64,000 nt of DNA from Aldehydirespirator sp965248735 (lineage in GTDB: Bacteria; Actinomycetota; Acidimicrobiia; Acidimicrobiales; Aldehydirespiratoraceae): the NCBI GenBank assembly GCA_965248735.1, contig OZ252146.1, positions 2,480,001 to 2,544,000 of the forward strand. Reading direction: 5' to 3'. This document shows, piece by piece, positions 34,683-44,318 of this stretch (positions are counted from its first letter, which is position 1; each line of letters opens with the position of its first letter). A model generated the notes under the pieces. That model saw only the letters and a program-made list of their open reading frames with translations. It made no database searches and was not told the origin of the DNA. The position numbers were made by a program, and so were the translations under genes.

Positions 34683-36321
34683 GCCCCCGGACCTCGCCGC
34701 TGCGGATCTTGATCGAGGCCTGCACCGCGGTCGGGTCGCCTCGACCACGCTGCACGTCATCGGCATCGCGCTGGCTGCGGTGTCGGTCGGGATGCTGGCG
34801 TGCGCGCTGCTGGAGGCGCTGACAACCGGGCGCGACACGGCCGCGTTGACAGTCTCGGCTCTGCTCACTGGCACTGCCGGCGGGTTTCTGTGGCACCTCA
34901 GCCGTCCCGGTGAGATCCGCAAGCGCCACGTCTTCGCCACCGTCGCATGGACATGGATCCTCACCACCGTTGCGGGAGCGCTTCCGTTCGTTCTGGCAGG
35001 TACGTTCGCCGCGCCCGGCGTCGGCTTCGTCGAGCAGGTTGTCAACAGCGTGTTCGAGTCGGCGTCGGGCTTCTCGGCCAGCGGCTCCACCGTCCTGGCC
35101 GACTTCGAGACCCCCGGCCGCGGCTTGATGATGTACCGGCAACTCACCCATTGGTACGGCGGCATGGGCGTCGTGGTTATGGCGGTGGCGGTGCTGCCGT
35201 TCCTCGGAGTCGGCGGCCTGGAGTTGATCTCGGCCGAGGCGCCGGGGCCATCGTCTGACCGTCTCACCCCCAGGGTGAGCGAGACGGCCAGGCGGCTGTG
35301 GACCGTCTACATCGGCTTCACGATCTGCGCGGCGGTGGCATTCCTCGCGGCAGACGGCTTCTCCTCGCTCTATGACGCAGTGGCCCACGCGTTCACGGTC
35401 GCCGCCACGGGAGGCTTCTCCCCGTACGCGGACTCGATCGGGCACTACGACAGCGTGGCCGTCGAGACGGTGGCGATCGTGTTCATGATCCTGGGCGGCA
35501 CCAGCTTCTCGCTGCACTGGAGGGCGGTGGCCAACCGCACCCTGCCGTATCACCGCAACAGCGAGTTCCGCTCGTACCTGATGATGCTGGGCCTGGCCGC
35601 GACCGTCATCGTGATCCTGCTGTGGCTGGAGACCGGCTTGACGCTGGGCTCGTCGATCCGGGCCGGGGTGTTCACCGTGGCCTCGCTGGGCACCAGCACC
35701 GGGTTGTCCAACGCCACTGGACCGGGCTCGCCCGGCGACTACGTGACGTGGGTCGCCGGGGCGCAACTCGTGCTGCTGTTCCTGATGGTGGTGGGCGGCT
35801 GCACGGGCTCGACCTCGGGCGGCATCAAGGTGATGCGGATGCGGGTGCTGGGGCTGATCATGCTGCGCTCCGTGCAGAACACCCAGACACCTAGGGCCGT
35901 GATCCCGATCCGGCTGGGACGCGAGATCGTCAGAGAGGGGGTGGTGTCGCGGGTGGCCGGGTTCTTCCTGCTGCACTTCCTGCTGGTGATCGGCGGCCTG
36001 CTGGTGGTCACCGCGCTGGACGGGGATCTCGAGTCTGCGCTGGGAGCGGTTGTATCGGCGCTGGGGAACATGGGCCCGGCGCTGAATGAGGCCGGTCCCA
36101 CGTCCAACTACGCGGTTGCCTTCAGCCAGCCCGCCAGGCTCGTGCTGGCGCTGCTGATGGTGATCGGCCGTCTCGAGATCCTCCCGATCCTGCTGGCGGC
36201 CGTGGACCTGGCCGCGCGCGGCAAGACGGCGGCGCGCCACGGCCGCTTCTCCATTCAGCACCTGTCGCGCCGCCGCGAAGCCATTGCCGAGTCCAGATCC
36301 GGCGATGTAGGCGATGTATAG
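34675..36321 (+). CDS. trkH: TrkH-type potassium channel subunit, second copy
   Basis: The 548-residue protein has an N-terminal two-helix extension, then the TrkH core. Pore loops are SASGFSASGSTVL, VAATGGFSPYADS, SLGTSTGLSNATG and SALGNMGPALNE; WYGGMGVVVMA and GSTSGGIKVMRM are family-typical. In loop 1 the usual TTG is ASG. The start overlaps the first trkH stop by 8 bases and the end overlaps the third copy by 8, so all are one operon with trkA. It is a near twin of the next gene. Confidence 0.93.
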   Translation: MPRPPDLAAADLDRGLHRGRVASTTLHVIGIALAAVSVGMLACALLEALTTGRDTAALTVSALLTGTAGGFLWHLSRPGEIRKRHVFATVAWTWILTTVAGALPFVLAGTFAAPGVGFVEQVVNSVFESASGFSASGSTVLADFETPGRGLMMYRQLTHWYGGMGVVVMAVAVLPFLGVGGLELISAEAPGPSSDRLTPRVSETARRLWTVYIGFTICAAVAFLAADGFSSLYDAVAHAFTVAATGGFSPYADSIGHYDSVAVETVAIVFMILGGTSFSLHWRAVANRTLPYHRNSEFRSYLMMLGLAATVIVILLWLETGLTLGSSIRAGVFTVASLGTSTGLSNATGPGSPGDYVTWVAGAQLVLLFLMVVGGCTGSTSGGIKVMRMRVLGLIMLRSVQNTQTPRAVIPIRLGREIVREGVVSRVAGFFLLHFLLVIGGLLVVTALDGDLESALGAVVSALGNMGPALNEAGPTSNYAVAFSQPARLVLALLMVIGRLEILPILLAAVDLAARGKTAARHGRFSIQHLSRRREAIAESRSGDVGDV

Positions 36322-37891
36322 GTTCCCGACGCCCTCCGCAGTGGGGCTCGGGCAGGGCCCGCACTGGAGCAAGTTCACTTCCACCACGCTGCACGTGACC
36401 GGCATCTCGCTGGCTGCCGTGTCGGTCGGGTTGCTGGCCTGCACGGTGCTGGAGGCGCTGACCACGGGTCGCGACACAGCCGCCTTGGCAATATCGATGC
36501 TGCTGGCCGCGACTGCAGGCGGGCTGCTGTGGTACCTCACCCGTCCCGGGCCGATCCGCAAGCGCCAGATCTTCGCCACCGTCGGCTGGACCTGGATCCT
36601 CACCACCGGTGTGGGGGCAGTGCCCTACGTTCTGGCCGGAACGTTCGCCACCGGTGGCGCCGGCTTCGTCGAGCAGGTCGTCAACAGCGTCTTCGAGTCC
36701 GCTTCGGGGTTCTCCTGCACCGGCTCAACGGTGATGGCCGATTTCGAGACCCCGGGCCGGGGCTTGATGATGTACCGCCAGCTCACCCAGTGGTACGGCG
36801 GCATGGGCGTGGTCGTGCTGGCGGTGGCGGTGCTCCCGTTCCTGGGCGTCGGCGGCCTGGAACTGATCACCGCCGAGGCGCCGGGGACGTCATCGGACCG
36901 TCTCACTCCGAGGGTCAGCGAGACGGCCCGGCGGCTGTGGGTCGTGTACCTCGGCTTCACCGCCCTCGCGGGGGTGGCGCTGTTCGCGGCGGACGGCTTC
37001 TCCTCGGTGTACGACGCGGCGGCTCACGCGCTCACCGTCGCCTCGACCGGCGGGTTCTCCCCGCACCCGGACTCGATCGGCCACTACGGCAGTGTGGCGG
37101 TGGAGACCGTGGTGATCGTGTTCATGATCCTGGGCGGCACCAGCTTCTCGCTGCACTGGAGGGCGGTGGCCACCCGCACCCTGCCGCACTATCGCAACAG
37201 TGAGTTCCGCTCGTATCTGTTCCTGCTGGGCCTGTGCTCGTCGGCCATCGTTGCGCTGCTGTGGCTCAAGAGCGGCCTGTCGCTGGGGTCGTCGATGCGG
37301 GCCGGTGTGTTCAACGCGGTGTCGCTGGGCACCAGCACCGGCTTCGGCAATGCCACCGGTCCCGGCTCGGCGGGCGACTATGTCACCTGGGTGGCCGGGG
37401 CCCAGTTGGTGCTGCTGTTCCTGATGGTGGTGGGTGGCTGCACCGGTTCCACCGCCGGGGGCATCAAGGTGATGCGGATGCAGGTGCTCGGACTGGTGAT
37501 GGTGCGCTCCATACGGCAAGCACAGGCCCCTAGGTCGGTGATACCGGTGCGGTTGGGCCGCGACGCGATCAGCGAGAGCGTGGTGTCGCGGGTGGCAGGG
37601 TTCTTCCTGCTCCATTTCCTACTGGTGCTCGGGGGGCTTCTGGCGGTCGCCGCGCTGGGCGGCGAGTTGGAGACGTCCCTAGGCGCGGTGGTGTCGGCGC
37701 TGGGGAACATGGGTCCGGCGCTGAATGAGGCCGGCCCCACGGCAAATTACGCCGAGGCCTTCCGCCAGCCGGCGAGGCTCGTGCTGGCGCTGCTGATGAT
37801 CATCGGCCGCCTGGAGATCCTGCCCATCCTGCTGGCGGTCGTGCCCCACATCTACCGGGCCAAGGCACTGGCCCGCGTCGTCCACCACTAA
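36314..37891 (+). CDS. trkH: TrkH-type potassium channel subunit, third copy
   Basis: The 525-residue protein aligns almost end to end with the second copy (shared STTLHV.GI.LAAVSVG start, FVEQVVNSVFESASGFS, GSTAGGIKVMRM). It differs in pore loop 1 (CTG for ASG), loop 2 (SPHPDS) and loop 3 (STGFGNATG). The two clearly arose by tandem duplication. Three TrkH subunits behind one TrkA may form mixed channels or respond to different conditions. ATG 36314 overlaps the previous stop. Confidence 0.93.
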   Translation: MYRFPTPSAVGLGQGPHWSKFTSTTLHVTGISLAAVSVGLLACTVLEALTTGRDTAALAISMLLAATAGGLLWYLTRPGPIRKRQIFATVGWTWILTTGVGAVPYVLAGTFATGGAGFVEQVVNSVFESASGFSCTGSTVMADFETPGRGLMMYRQLTQWYGGMGVVVLAVAVLPFLGVGGLELITAEAPGTSSDRLTPRVSETARRLWVVYLGFTALAGVALFAADGFSSVYDAAAHALTVASTGGFSPHPDSIGHYGSVAVETVVIVFMILGGTSFSLHWRAVATRTLPHYRNSEFRSYLFLLGLCSSAIVALLWLKSGLSLGSSMRAGVFNAVSLGTSTGFGNATGPGSAGDYVTWVAGAQLVLLFLMVVGGCTGSTAGGIKVMRMQVLGLVMVRSIRQAQAPRSVIPVRLGRDAISESVVSRVAGFFLLHFLLVLGGLLAVAALGGELETSLGAVVSALGNMGPALNEAGPTANYAEAFRQPARLVLALLMIIGRLEILPILLAVVPHIYRAKALARVVHH

Positions 37892-38202
37892 CGTGCGCAG
37901 CAACGTATTGCCGAGACCCGCAGCCTTCGTGGCGACACTGGCGCTGCGCAACTGCAGGTAACCATCTACCCACCGTGGCTACCCCTACTGGGAGTTCGGG
38001 TGGTGAGGCCTGCGTTCGGAGCGGCGCGAGGGACTTCGACTTGACGGAATAGCCCGGTGCTTCGGTAGGTTGTCCTTGACGCGTTTCGAGCGGTGATGGG
38101 CCAATGACGTCCCTCCCGCTGCCGTGCTTGCCGCGGATCGGGCACACCAGTTCCGCCTGAGAGACGCCGTAAACAACGATCCAGCCTCCCGCGAGGAGAC
38201 CG
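37892..38202 (+). other. Intergenic region upstream of gltB
   Basis: No gene is visible in these 311 bases. A TTGACG hexamer at 38041 with TAGGTT 19 bases on, and another TTGACG near 38076, are possible promoter parts. GAGGAGA just before ATG 38203 is a good ribosome-binding site. No riboswitch fold or repeat was recognised. Confidence 0.5.
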
Positions 38203-41200
38203 ATGGCTGCCGACCCCGCCCAGCGCCAGGGCCTTTACGACCCACAGCACGAGCACGACGCCTGCGGCGTCAGCTTCGTGTGCGACATTGGCGGGTCGGC
38301 CTCGCACAATGTCGTGGCCCTTGGCGTGAAGGCGCTGTGCAACCTGGAGCACCGGGGTGCGCTGGGCGCCGACCCGCTCACCGGCGACGGCGCCGGCATC
38401 CTGATCCAGGTACCGGACCGCTTCCTGCGCGACGTGGTCGACCATGAGCTGCCCCCCGCCGGCCGGTACGCCACCGGCATCGGCTTCCTGCCCGCGGACC
38501 CCGCCGAGGCGGAGCGGGCCGCGGCCCAGGTGGAGGACATCGTGCGCTCCGAGGGCCTGCGCCTGATCGGCTGGCGGGAGGTTCCCGTCGACCCGTCGAT
38601 GCTGGGCCCGGGCTCGCGGGCCGCCATGCCCAGCTTCCGGCAGGTGTTCATTGCCGGTGACGGCCTGTCCGGGATCGACCTGGACCGGCAGGCCTACTTC
38701 GTGCGCAAGCGCCTCGAGCACGAGATCGGCCCGGGCGCCGCCGACCAGAGCGCGGACGACGACGAGGCCGTGATGGGAAACGCAGCGCCGCCCCACACCG
38801 GCGCGTACTTCCCGAGCCTCAGCGCTCGGACCGTCGTGTACAAGGGCATGCTCATGTCCCGCCAGCTCACGTCGTTCTACGCGGACCTGCGCGACGAGCG
38901 GGTCGAGAGCGCGCTGGCGCTGGTCCACTCCCGCTTCTCGACCAACACGTTCCCGTCGTGGCCGCTGGCCCACCCCTACCGCATGATCGCCCACAACGGC
39001 GAGATCAACACCATCGCCGGCAACCGCAACTGGCTGCGGGCCCGCGAGGCGCTGATGTCGTCGCCGCATCTGGAGGGCCTCGAGCGGGCCTTCCCGATCT
39101 GCACGCCCGAAGCCAGCGACACCGCCGGCTTCGACGAGGTGCTCGAGCTGCTGACGCTAGGCGGCTACTCACTGGCCGAGGCCGTGCTGATGATGATCCC
39201 CGAGCCGTGGGAGCACCACGCCGAGATGAGCGGTGACCGCAAGGCCTTCTACCGGTATCACGCCACCCGCATGGAGCCCTGGGACGGCCCCGCCTCCATC
39301 GCCTTCACCGACGGCACCGTCATCGGCGCGGTGCTCGACCGCAATGGCCTGCGCCCGTCGCGCTATCTGGTGACCAGCGACGGGCTGGTGGTGATGGCCT
39401 CCGAGACGGGCGTGATCGACATGCCCCAGAGCTCGGTGGTGGAGAAGGGCCGCCTGCAGCCCGGCCGGATGTTCCTGATCGACACCGCGCAGCGCCGCAT
39501 CGTCCGGGACGACGAGATCAAGGACGGCCTGGCCTCGGCCCGTCCGTACCAGCGCTGGCTGGACCAGAACCTGGTGCATCTCGACGACCTGCCCCGGCGC
39601 GATCCGGTGCGGCGCGACGAGGGTTCGCTGATCCAGCGCCAGCAGGGGTTCGGGCACACCCACGAGGAGCACCGGCTGCTGCTCGCGCCCATGGCCATCG
39701 ACGGCAAGGAGGCTCTGGGCTCGATGGGCACCGACACTCCGCCCGCGGTGCTCTCGGACCGCAACCGGCCCATCTACGACTTCTTCAAGCAGCTCTTCGC
39801 GCAGGTGACCAACCCGCCGCTGGACGCCATCCGCGAGGAGCTCGTCACCTCGCTCTATGCCAGGGTCGGCCCCGAGGGCAACCTCTTCGATCCGCAGCCG
39901 TCATCGTGCCGGACCGTGCATCTCGACAGCCCGGTGATCACCGACGAGGAGCTGGCCCGGCTGGTGGGCATCGACGGGCCCGGAGGACTCGGGGACTTCC
40001 GCACCGAGGTGCTCGGTGCGCTGTACGTGGTCGCCGACGGAGGCGAGGGTCTGCGCCGGGCGTTGAATGGACTGCGCGAGGCGGCCTCGGCCGCCATCGA
40101 CGCGGGGGCCAACATCCTGGTCGTGTCCGACCGGGGCAGCGACGAGCGCCTGGCGCCCGTGCCGTCGCTGCTGGCGGTGTCCGCGGTCCACCAGCACCTG
40201 GTGGCCGAGCGCACCCGCACCCGGGTGGGGCTGGTGTCGGAGTCCGGCGACGCCCGCGAGGTGCACCACCTGTGCCTGCACCTCGGCTACGGCGCCAACG
40301 CGGTCAACCCCTACCTGGCCTTCGAGACCGTCTCCAACATGGTGTCGGAGGGGCTGTACGGGCTCGGGCAGTCGCTGGGGGTCGAGGCCGCTCACCGCAA
40401 CTTCGTGAAGGCCGCGTCCGCGGGCATCCTCAAGGTGATGTCCAAGATGGGCATCTCCACGGTGGCCTCCTACACCGGCGCCCAGATCTTCGAGGCCATC
40501 GGGCTGGGGCCAGAGCTCGTCGACGAGTACTTCACCGGCACCCCCAGCCGCCTCGGCGGCATCGGTCTGGAGGAGATCGCGGCCGCGGTGGCGGTGCGCC
40601 ACCGGCGGGCCTTCCCGGCGAACCCGACCGGCCGGGCCCATCGCACCATCAAGTCCGGTGGGGAGTACCAGTGGCGGCGCGAGGGCGAGTACCACCTGTT
40701 CAACCCCGAGACCGTGTTCAAGCTCCAGCACGCCACCCGCGATCGTCGCTTCGACATCTTCCGGGAGTACACCCGGAGCGTCGACGACCAGTCCAGCCGC
40801 CTGGGCACGGTGCGGGGGCTGTTCCGGCTCCGCGCCGGGGTGCGGCCGCCGGTGCCCATCGAGGACGTCGAGCCGGTCTCGGAGATCGTCAGGCGCTTCG
40901 CCACCGGGGCCATGAGCTACGGCTCGATCTCCAAGGAGGCCCACGAGACCCTGGCCATCGCCATGAACCGCATCGGCGGGAAGTCCAACACCGGCGAGGG
41001 CGGCGAGGACGCCGACCGCTACGTCGCCGACCCCAACGGCGATCTGAGGCGCAGCGCGGTGAAGCAGGCCGCGTCGGGACGCTTCGGGGTGACCAGCGAG
41101 TACCTGGTCAACGCGGACGACATCCAGATCAAGATGGCCCAGGGGGCCAAGCCGGGGGAGGGCGGCCAGCTGCCGGGCCACAAGGTGTACCCTTGGATCG

Positions 41201-42813
41201 CCAAGACCCGCCACTCCACCCCGGGCGTGGGACTCATCTCACCGCCGCCGCACCACGACATCTACTCCATCGAGGACCTGGCCCAGCTCATCCACGACCT
41301 CAAGAACGCCAACCCGTCGGCCCGCGTCCACGTCAAGCTGGTGGCCGAGGTCGGGGTGGGCACGGTGGCCGCCGGAGTGTCCAAGGCCCACGCCGACGTG
41401 GTCCTGATCTCGGGCAACGACGGCGGCACCGGCGCGTCGCCGCTCACCTCGATCAAGCATGCCGGCGCGCCCTGGGAGCTGGGGCTGGCCGAGACCCAGC
41501 AGACCCTGCTGCTCAACAACCTTCGCGACCGCATCGTGGTGCAGGTCGACGGCCAGCTCAAGACCGGCCGCGACGTGGTGATCGCCGCGCTGCTGGGTGC
41601 CGAGGAGTTCGGTTTCGCCACCGCGCCGCTGGTGGTGATGGGCTGCGTGATGATGAGGGTGTGCCACCTCGACACCTGCCCGGTGGGGGTGGCCACCCAG
41701 AATCCCGAGCTGCGCAAGAAGTTCTCGGGACGGCCCGAGTTCGTGGTCAACTTCTTCGAGTTCATCGCTGAAGAGGTGCGGGCCCTGCTGGCGTCCCTCG
41801 GCTTCCGCACCGTCGAGGAGGCTGTCGGCCAGGTCGAGATGCTCGACGAGGCCGACGCCGTCGACCACTGGAAGGCACACGGGCTGGACCTGTCGGCCAT
41901 CCTGCACCTCCCGCCGCTGGCGCCCGACGCGGTGCGCCACCGGCGCAGCGAGCAGGACCACGGCCTCGATCGGGCCCTCGACCAGATGCTGATCCAGCTG
42001 GCCGAGGGCGCCCTCACCGACGCCCGGCCGGTGACCATCGACATCCCCATCCGCAACGTCAACCGGACCGTCGGGACGCTGCTGGGCAGCGAGGTGACCC
42101 GGCGCTACGGGGCGAGAGGCCTGCCCGACGACACGATCGTGGTCAGCTTCACCGGCTCCGCGGGCACCTCCTTCGGCGCGTTCGTGCCCAAGGGAATAAC
42201 TCTGCGCCTCGAGGGCGACGCCAACGACTACGTCGGCAAGGGCCTCTCCGGCGGCCGCATCGTCATCAGGCCCCCGGCCGACGCCAACTTCTCGGCCGAG
42301 CACAATGTCATCGCGGGCAACGTCATCGGCTACGGCGCCACCGGCGGTGAGATGTATCTGCGGGGCCTGGCGGGGGAGCGGTTCTGCGTGCGCAACTCCG
42401 GGGCCACCGCCGTGGTGGAGGGCGTGGGCGACCACGGATGCGAGTACATGACGGGCGGGCGCACGGTGGTGCTCGGACCTGTGGGCCGCAACTTCGCGGC
42501 CGGCATGTCGGGCGGCGTCGCCTTCGTCTACGACCCCGACGGCAAGCTGCCCGTCCGGGTCAATGCTGAGATGGTCGAGTTGGAGCCGCTCGACGCCGAG
42601 GACTTCGTGTGGCTGCGGCACCGGGTGGAGCGCCACCACCACGAGACCGGCAGCGAAGTGTCGGCCCGGCTGCTGGCCGACTGGGCCTTGGTGTCCCGGA
42701 GCTTCGTGAAGGTGATGCCCAAGGACTACAAGCGGGTGATGCTCGCGGCCGAGCAGGCCCGAGCCGACGGCACCGACGAGGTGGCCGCGGTGATGGCCGC
42801 GTCCCACGGCTGA
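38203..42813 (+). CDS. gltB: Glutamate synthase large subunit
   Basis: The 1536-residue protein has the N-terminal glutaminase domain with nucleophile Cys21 in DACGVSFVCD after a 20-residue propeptide. A central domain and the FMN/3Fe-4S synthase domain (AGVSKAHADVVLISGNDGGT; MGCVMMRVCHLDTCPVGVAT with cluster cysteines) follow, then the C-terminal GXGXG beta-helix (IVIRPPADANF, GNVIGYGATGGEMYLRG). It moves the amide nitrogen of glutamine onto 2-oxoglutarate. Length is normal. gltD follows 41 bases later. Confidence 0.97.
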   Translation: MAADPAQRQGLYDPQHEHDACGVSFVCDIGGSASHNVVALGVKALCNLEHRGALGADPLTGDGAGILIQVPDRFLRDVVDHELPPAGRYATGIGFLPADPAEAERAAAQVEDIVRSEGLRLIGWREVPVDPSMLGPGSRAAMPSFRQVFIAGDGLSGIDLDRQAYFVRKRLEHEIGPGAADQSADDDEAVMGNAAPPHTGAYFPSLSARTVVYKGMLMSRQLTSFYADLRDERVESALALVHSRFSTNTFPSWPLAHPYRMIAHNGEINTIAGNRNWLRAREALMSSPHLEGLERAFPICTPEASDTAGFDEVLELLTLGGYSLAEAVLMMIPEPWEHHAEMSGDRKAFYRYHATRMEPWDGPASIAFTDGTVIGAVLDRNGLRPSRYLVTSDGLVVMASETGVIDMPQSSVVEKGRLQPGRMFLIDTAQRRIVRDDEIKDGLASARPYQRWLDQNLVHLDDLPRRDPVRRDEGSLIQRQQGFGHTHEEHRLLLAPMAIDGKEALGSMGTDTPPAVLSDRNRPIYDFFKQLFAQVTNPPLDAIREELVTSLYARVGPEGNLFDPQPSSCRTVHLDSPVITDEELARLVGIDGPGGLGDFRTEVLGALYVVADGGEGLRRALNGLREAASAAIDAGANILVVSDRGSDERLAPVPSLLAVSAVHQHLVAERTRTRVGLVSESGDAREVHHLCLHLGYGANAVNPYLAFETVSNMVSEGLYGLGQSLGVEAAHRNFVKAASAGILKVMSKMGISTVASYTGAQIFEAIGLGPELVDEYFTGTPSRLGGIGLEEIAAAVAVRHRRAFPANPTGRAHRTIKSGGEYQWRREGEYHLFNPETVFKLQHATRDRRFDIFREYTRSVDDQSSRLGTVRGLFRLRAGVRPPVPIEDVEPVSEIVRRFATGAMSYGSISKEAHETLAIAMNRIGGKSNTGEGGEDADRYVADPNGDLRRSAVKQAASGRFGVTSEYLVNADDIQIKMAQGAKPGEGGQLPGHKVYPWIAKTRHSTPGVGLISPPPHHDIYSIEDLAQLIHDLKNANPSARVHVKLVAEVGVGTVAAGVSKAHADVVLISGNDGGTGASPLTSIKHAGAPWELGLAETQQTLLLNNLRDRIVVQVDGQLKTGRDVVIAALLGAEEFGFATAPLVVMGCVMMRVCHLDTCPVGVATQNPELRKKFSGRPEFVVNFFEFIAEEVRALLASLGFRTVEEAVGQVEMLDEADAVDHWKAHGLDLSAILHLPPLAPDAVRHRRSEQDHGLDRALDQMLIQLAEGALTDARPVTIDIPIRNVNRTVGTLLGSEVTRRYGARGLPDDTIVVSFTGSAGTSFGAFVPKGITLRLEGDANDYVGKGLSGGRIVIRPPADANFSAEHNVIAGNVIGYGATGGEMYLRGLAGERFCVRNSGATAVVEGVGDHGCEYMTGGRTVVLGPVGRNFAAGMSGGVAFVYDPDGKLPVRVNAEMVELEPLDAEDFVWLRHRVERHHHETGSEVSARLLADWALVSRSFVKVMPKDYKRVMLAAEQARADGTDEVAAVMAASHG

Positions 42814-42854
42814 CGGCATGAATGTGAAGCTCGACTTTAGGGTGAGAGGCCGCC

Positions 42855-44318
42855 ATGGCTGACCCTCGGGGCTTTCTGCTCCACGATCGGGAGCTTCCGA
42901 CACGCCGTCCCGTGCCGGTGCGGCTCAGGGACTGGCGCGAGGTGTACGAGGACTTCCCGGAGGACAAGCTCCGCCAGCAGGCGTCGCGCTGCATGGACTG
43001 CGGCATCCCGTTCTGCAACAGCGGCTGCCCCCTGGGGAACCTGATCCCGGACTGGAACGACCTCGTGTACCGCCGGCATTGGCGCCGAGCCATCGAGCGC
43101 CTCCACGCCACCAACAACTTTCCGGAGTTCACCGGCAGGCTGTGCCCTGCGCCGTGCGAGGCGGCCTGCGTGCTGGGCATCCACGAACCGCCGGTGACGA
43201 TCAAGCAGGTCGAGGTCGAGATCGTCGACCGGGCCTGGGCCGAGGGCTGGATCGTGCCCCAGCCCGCCGCGGTCCCCACTGGCCGCAGCGTGGCCGTGGT
43301 GGGGTCGGGGCCGGCCGGGCTGGCCGCGGCCCAGCAGCTGACAAGGGCCGGCCACCGGGTGGTGGTGTTCGAGCGGGCCGACCGCATCGGGGGTCTGCTG
43401 CGATACGGGATCCCCGAGTTCAAGATGGAGAAGCGCCATCTCGTCCGCCGCCTCGCCCAGATGGAGGCCGAGGGGACCGAGTTCCGCGCCGGAGTGGACG
43501 TGGGCACCGACGTGACCGCGCAGGAGCTACAGACCGGCTTCGACGCGGTGGTGCTGGCCTGTGGGGCCACCGCCTCGCGGGACTTGCCCATTGCGGGCCG
43601 GGAGCTGCGGGGCGTGTACCAGGCCATGGAGTACCTGCCGCCGGCCAACCGGGTCCAGGAGGGAGATCTTGACGAATCACCCATTTCCGCGGAGGGCAAG
43701 CGGGTGGTGATCATCGGCGGGGGCGACACCGGGGCCGACTGCCTCGGCACCGCCCACCGCCAGCGGGCGGTCTCGATCCGTCAGTTCGAGATCCTGCCCC
43801 GCCCGTCCGACGAGCGTCCCGACGCCAATCCGTGGCCGACTTGGCCCATGATCTACCGGGTGTCGTCGGCCCACGAGGAGGGGGGCGAGCGCGACTATGC
43901 CATCAACACCACCGAGTTCATAGGCGACGGGGACGGCAACCTGGCCGCGCTGGCCACCGTGCGGGTGGAGCAGACCTTCACCGACGGCCGCATGAGCTTC
44001 GATCCGATTCCGGGCACCGAGGATCAGATGCCCGCGGACCTGGTGCTGCTGGCCATGGGGTTTGTCGGTCCCGAGCGGGGCCCGCTGCTGGAGCAGTTCG
44101 GCGTCGAGCTCGACGCCAGGGGCAACGTGGCCCGCGACGAGCGCTGGGCCACCACCGTTGGTGGCGTCTACGTGTGCGGCGATATGGGGCGGGGCCAGAG
44201 CCTCATCGTGTGGGCCATAGCCGAGGGCCGGGCCTGCGCGGCCGCGGTGGACGCCGACCTGACCGGCTCGACCGATCTCCCCGCCGTGGTCACCCCTGCC
44301 TCGATGCCCCTCAGGTAG
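42855..44318 (+). CDS. gltD: Glutamate synthase small subunit
   Basis: The 487-residue protein begins with two 4Fe-4S cysteine sets (CMDCGIPFCNSGCPLGN and CPAPCEAACVLG). An FAD loop VVGSGPAGLAAAQQL (about 149-163) and an NADPH loop IIGGGDTGADC (about 284-294) follow. It passes electrons from NADPH to GltB. The end GDMGRGQSLIVWAIAEGR is the usual FAD-binding tail. Its stop overlaps the stop region of the converging AftD-like gene by 8 bases. Confidence 0.96.
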   Translation: MADPRGFLLHDRELPTRRPVPVRLRDWREVYEDFPEDKLRQQASRCMDCGIPFCNSGCPLGNLIPDWNDLVYRRHWRRAIERLHATNNFPEFTGRLCPAPCEAACVLGIHEPPVTIKQVEVEIVDRAWAEGWIVPQPAAVPTGRSVAVVGSGPAGLAAAQQLTRAGHRVVVFERADRIGGLLRYGIPEFKMEKRHLVRRLAQMEAEGTEFRAGVDVGTDVTAQELQTGFDAVVLACGATASRDLPIAGRELRGVYQAMEYLPPANRVQEGDLDESPISAEGKRVVIIGGGDTGADCLGTAHRQRAVSIRQFEILPRPSDERPDANPWPTWPMIYRVSSAHEEGGERDYAINTTEFIGDGDGNLAALATVRVEQTFTDGRMSFDPIPGTEDQMPADLVLLAMGFVGPERGPLLEQFGVELDARGNVARDERWATTVGGVYVCGDMGRGQSLIVWAIAEGRACAAAVDADLTGSTDLPAVVTPASMPLR

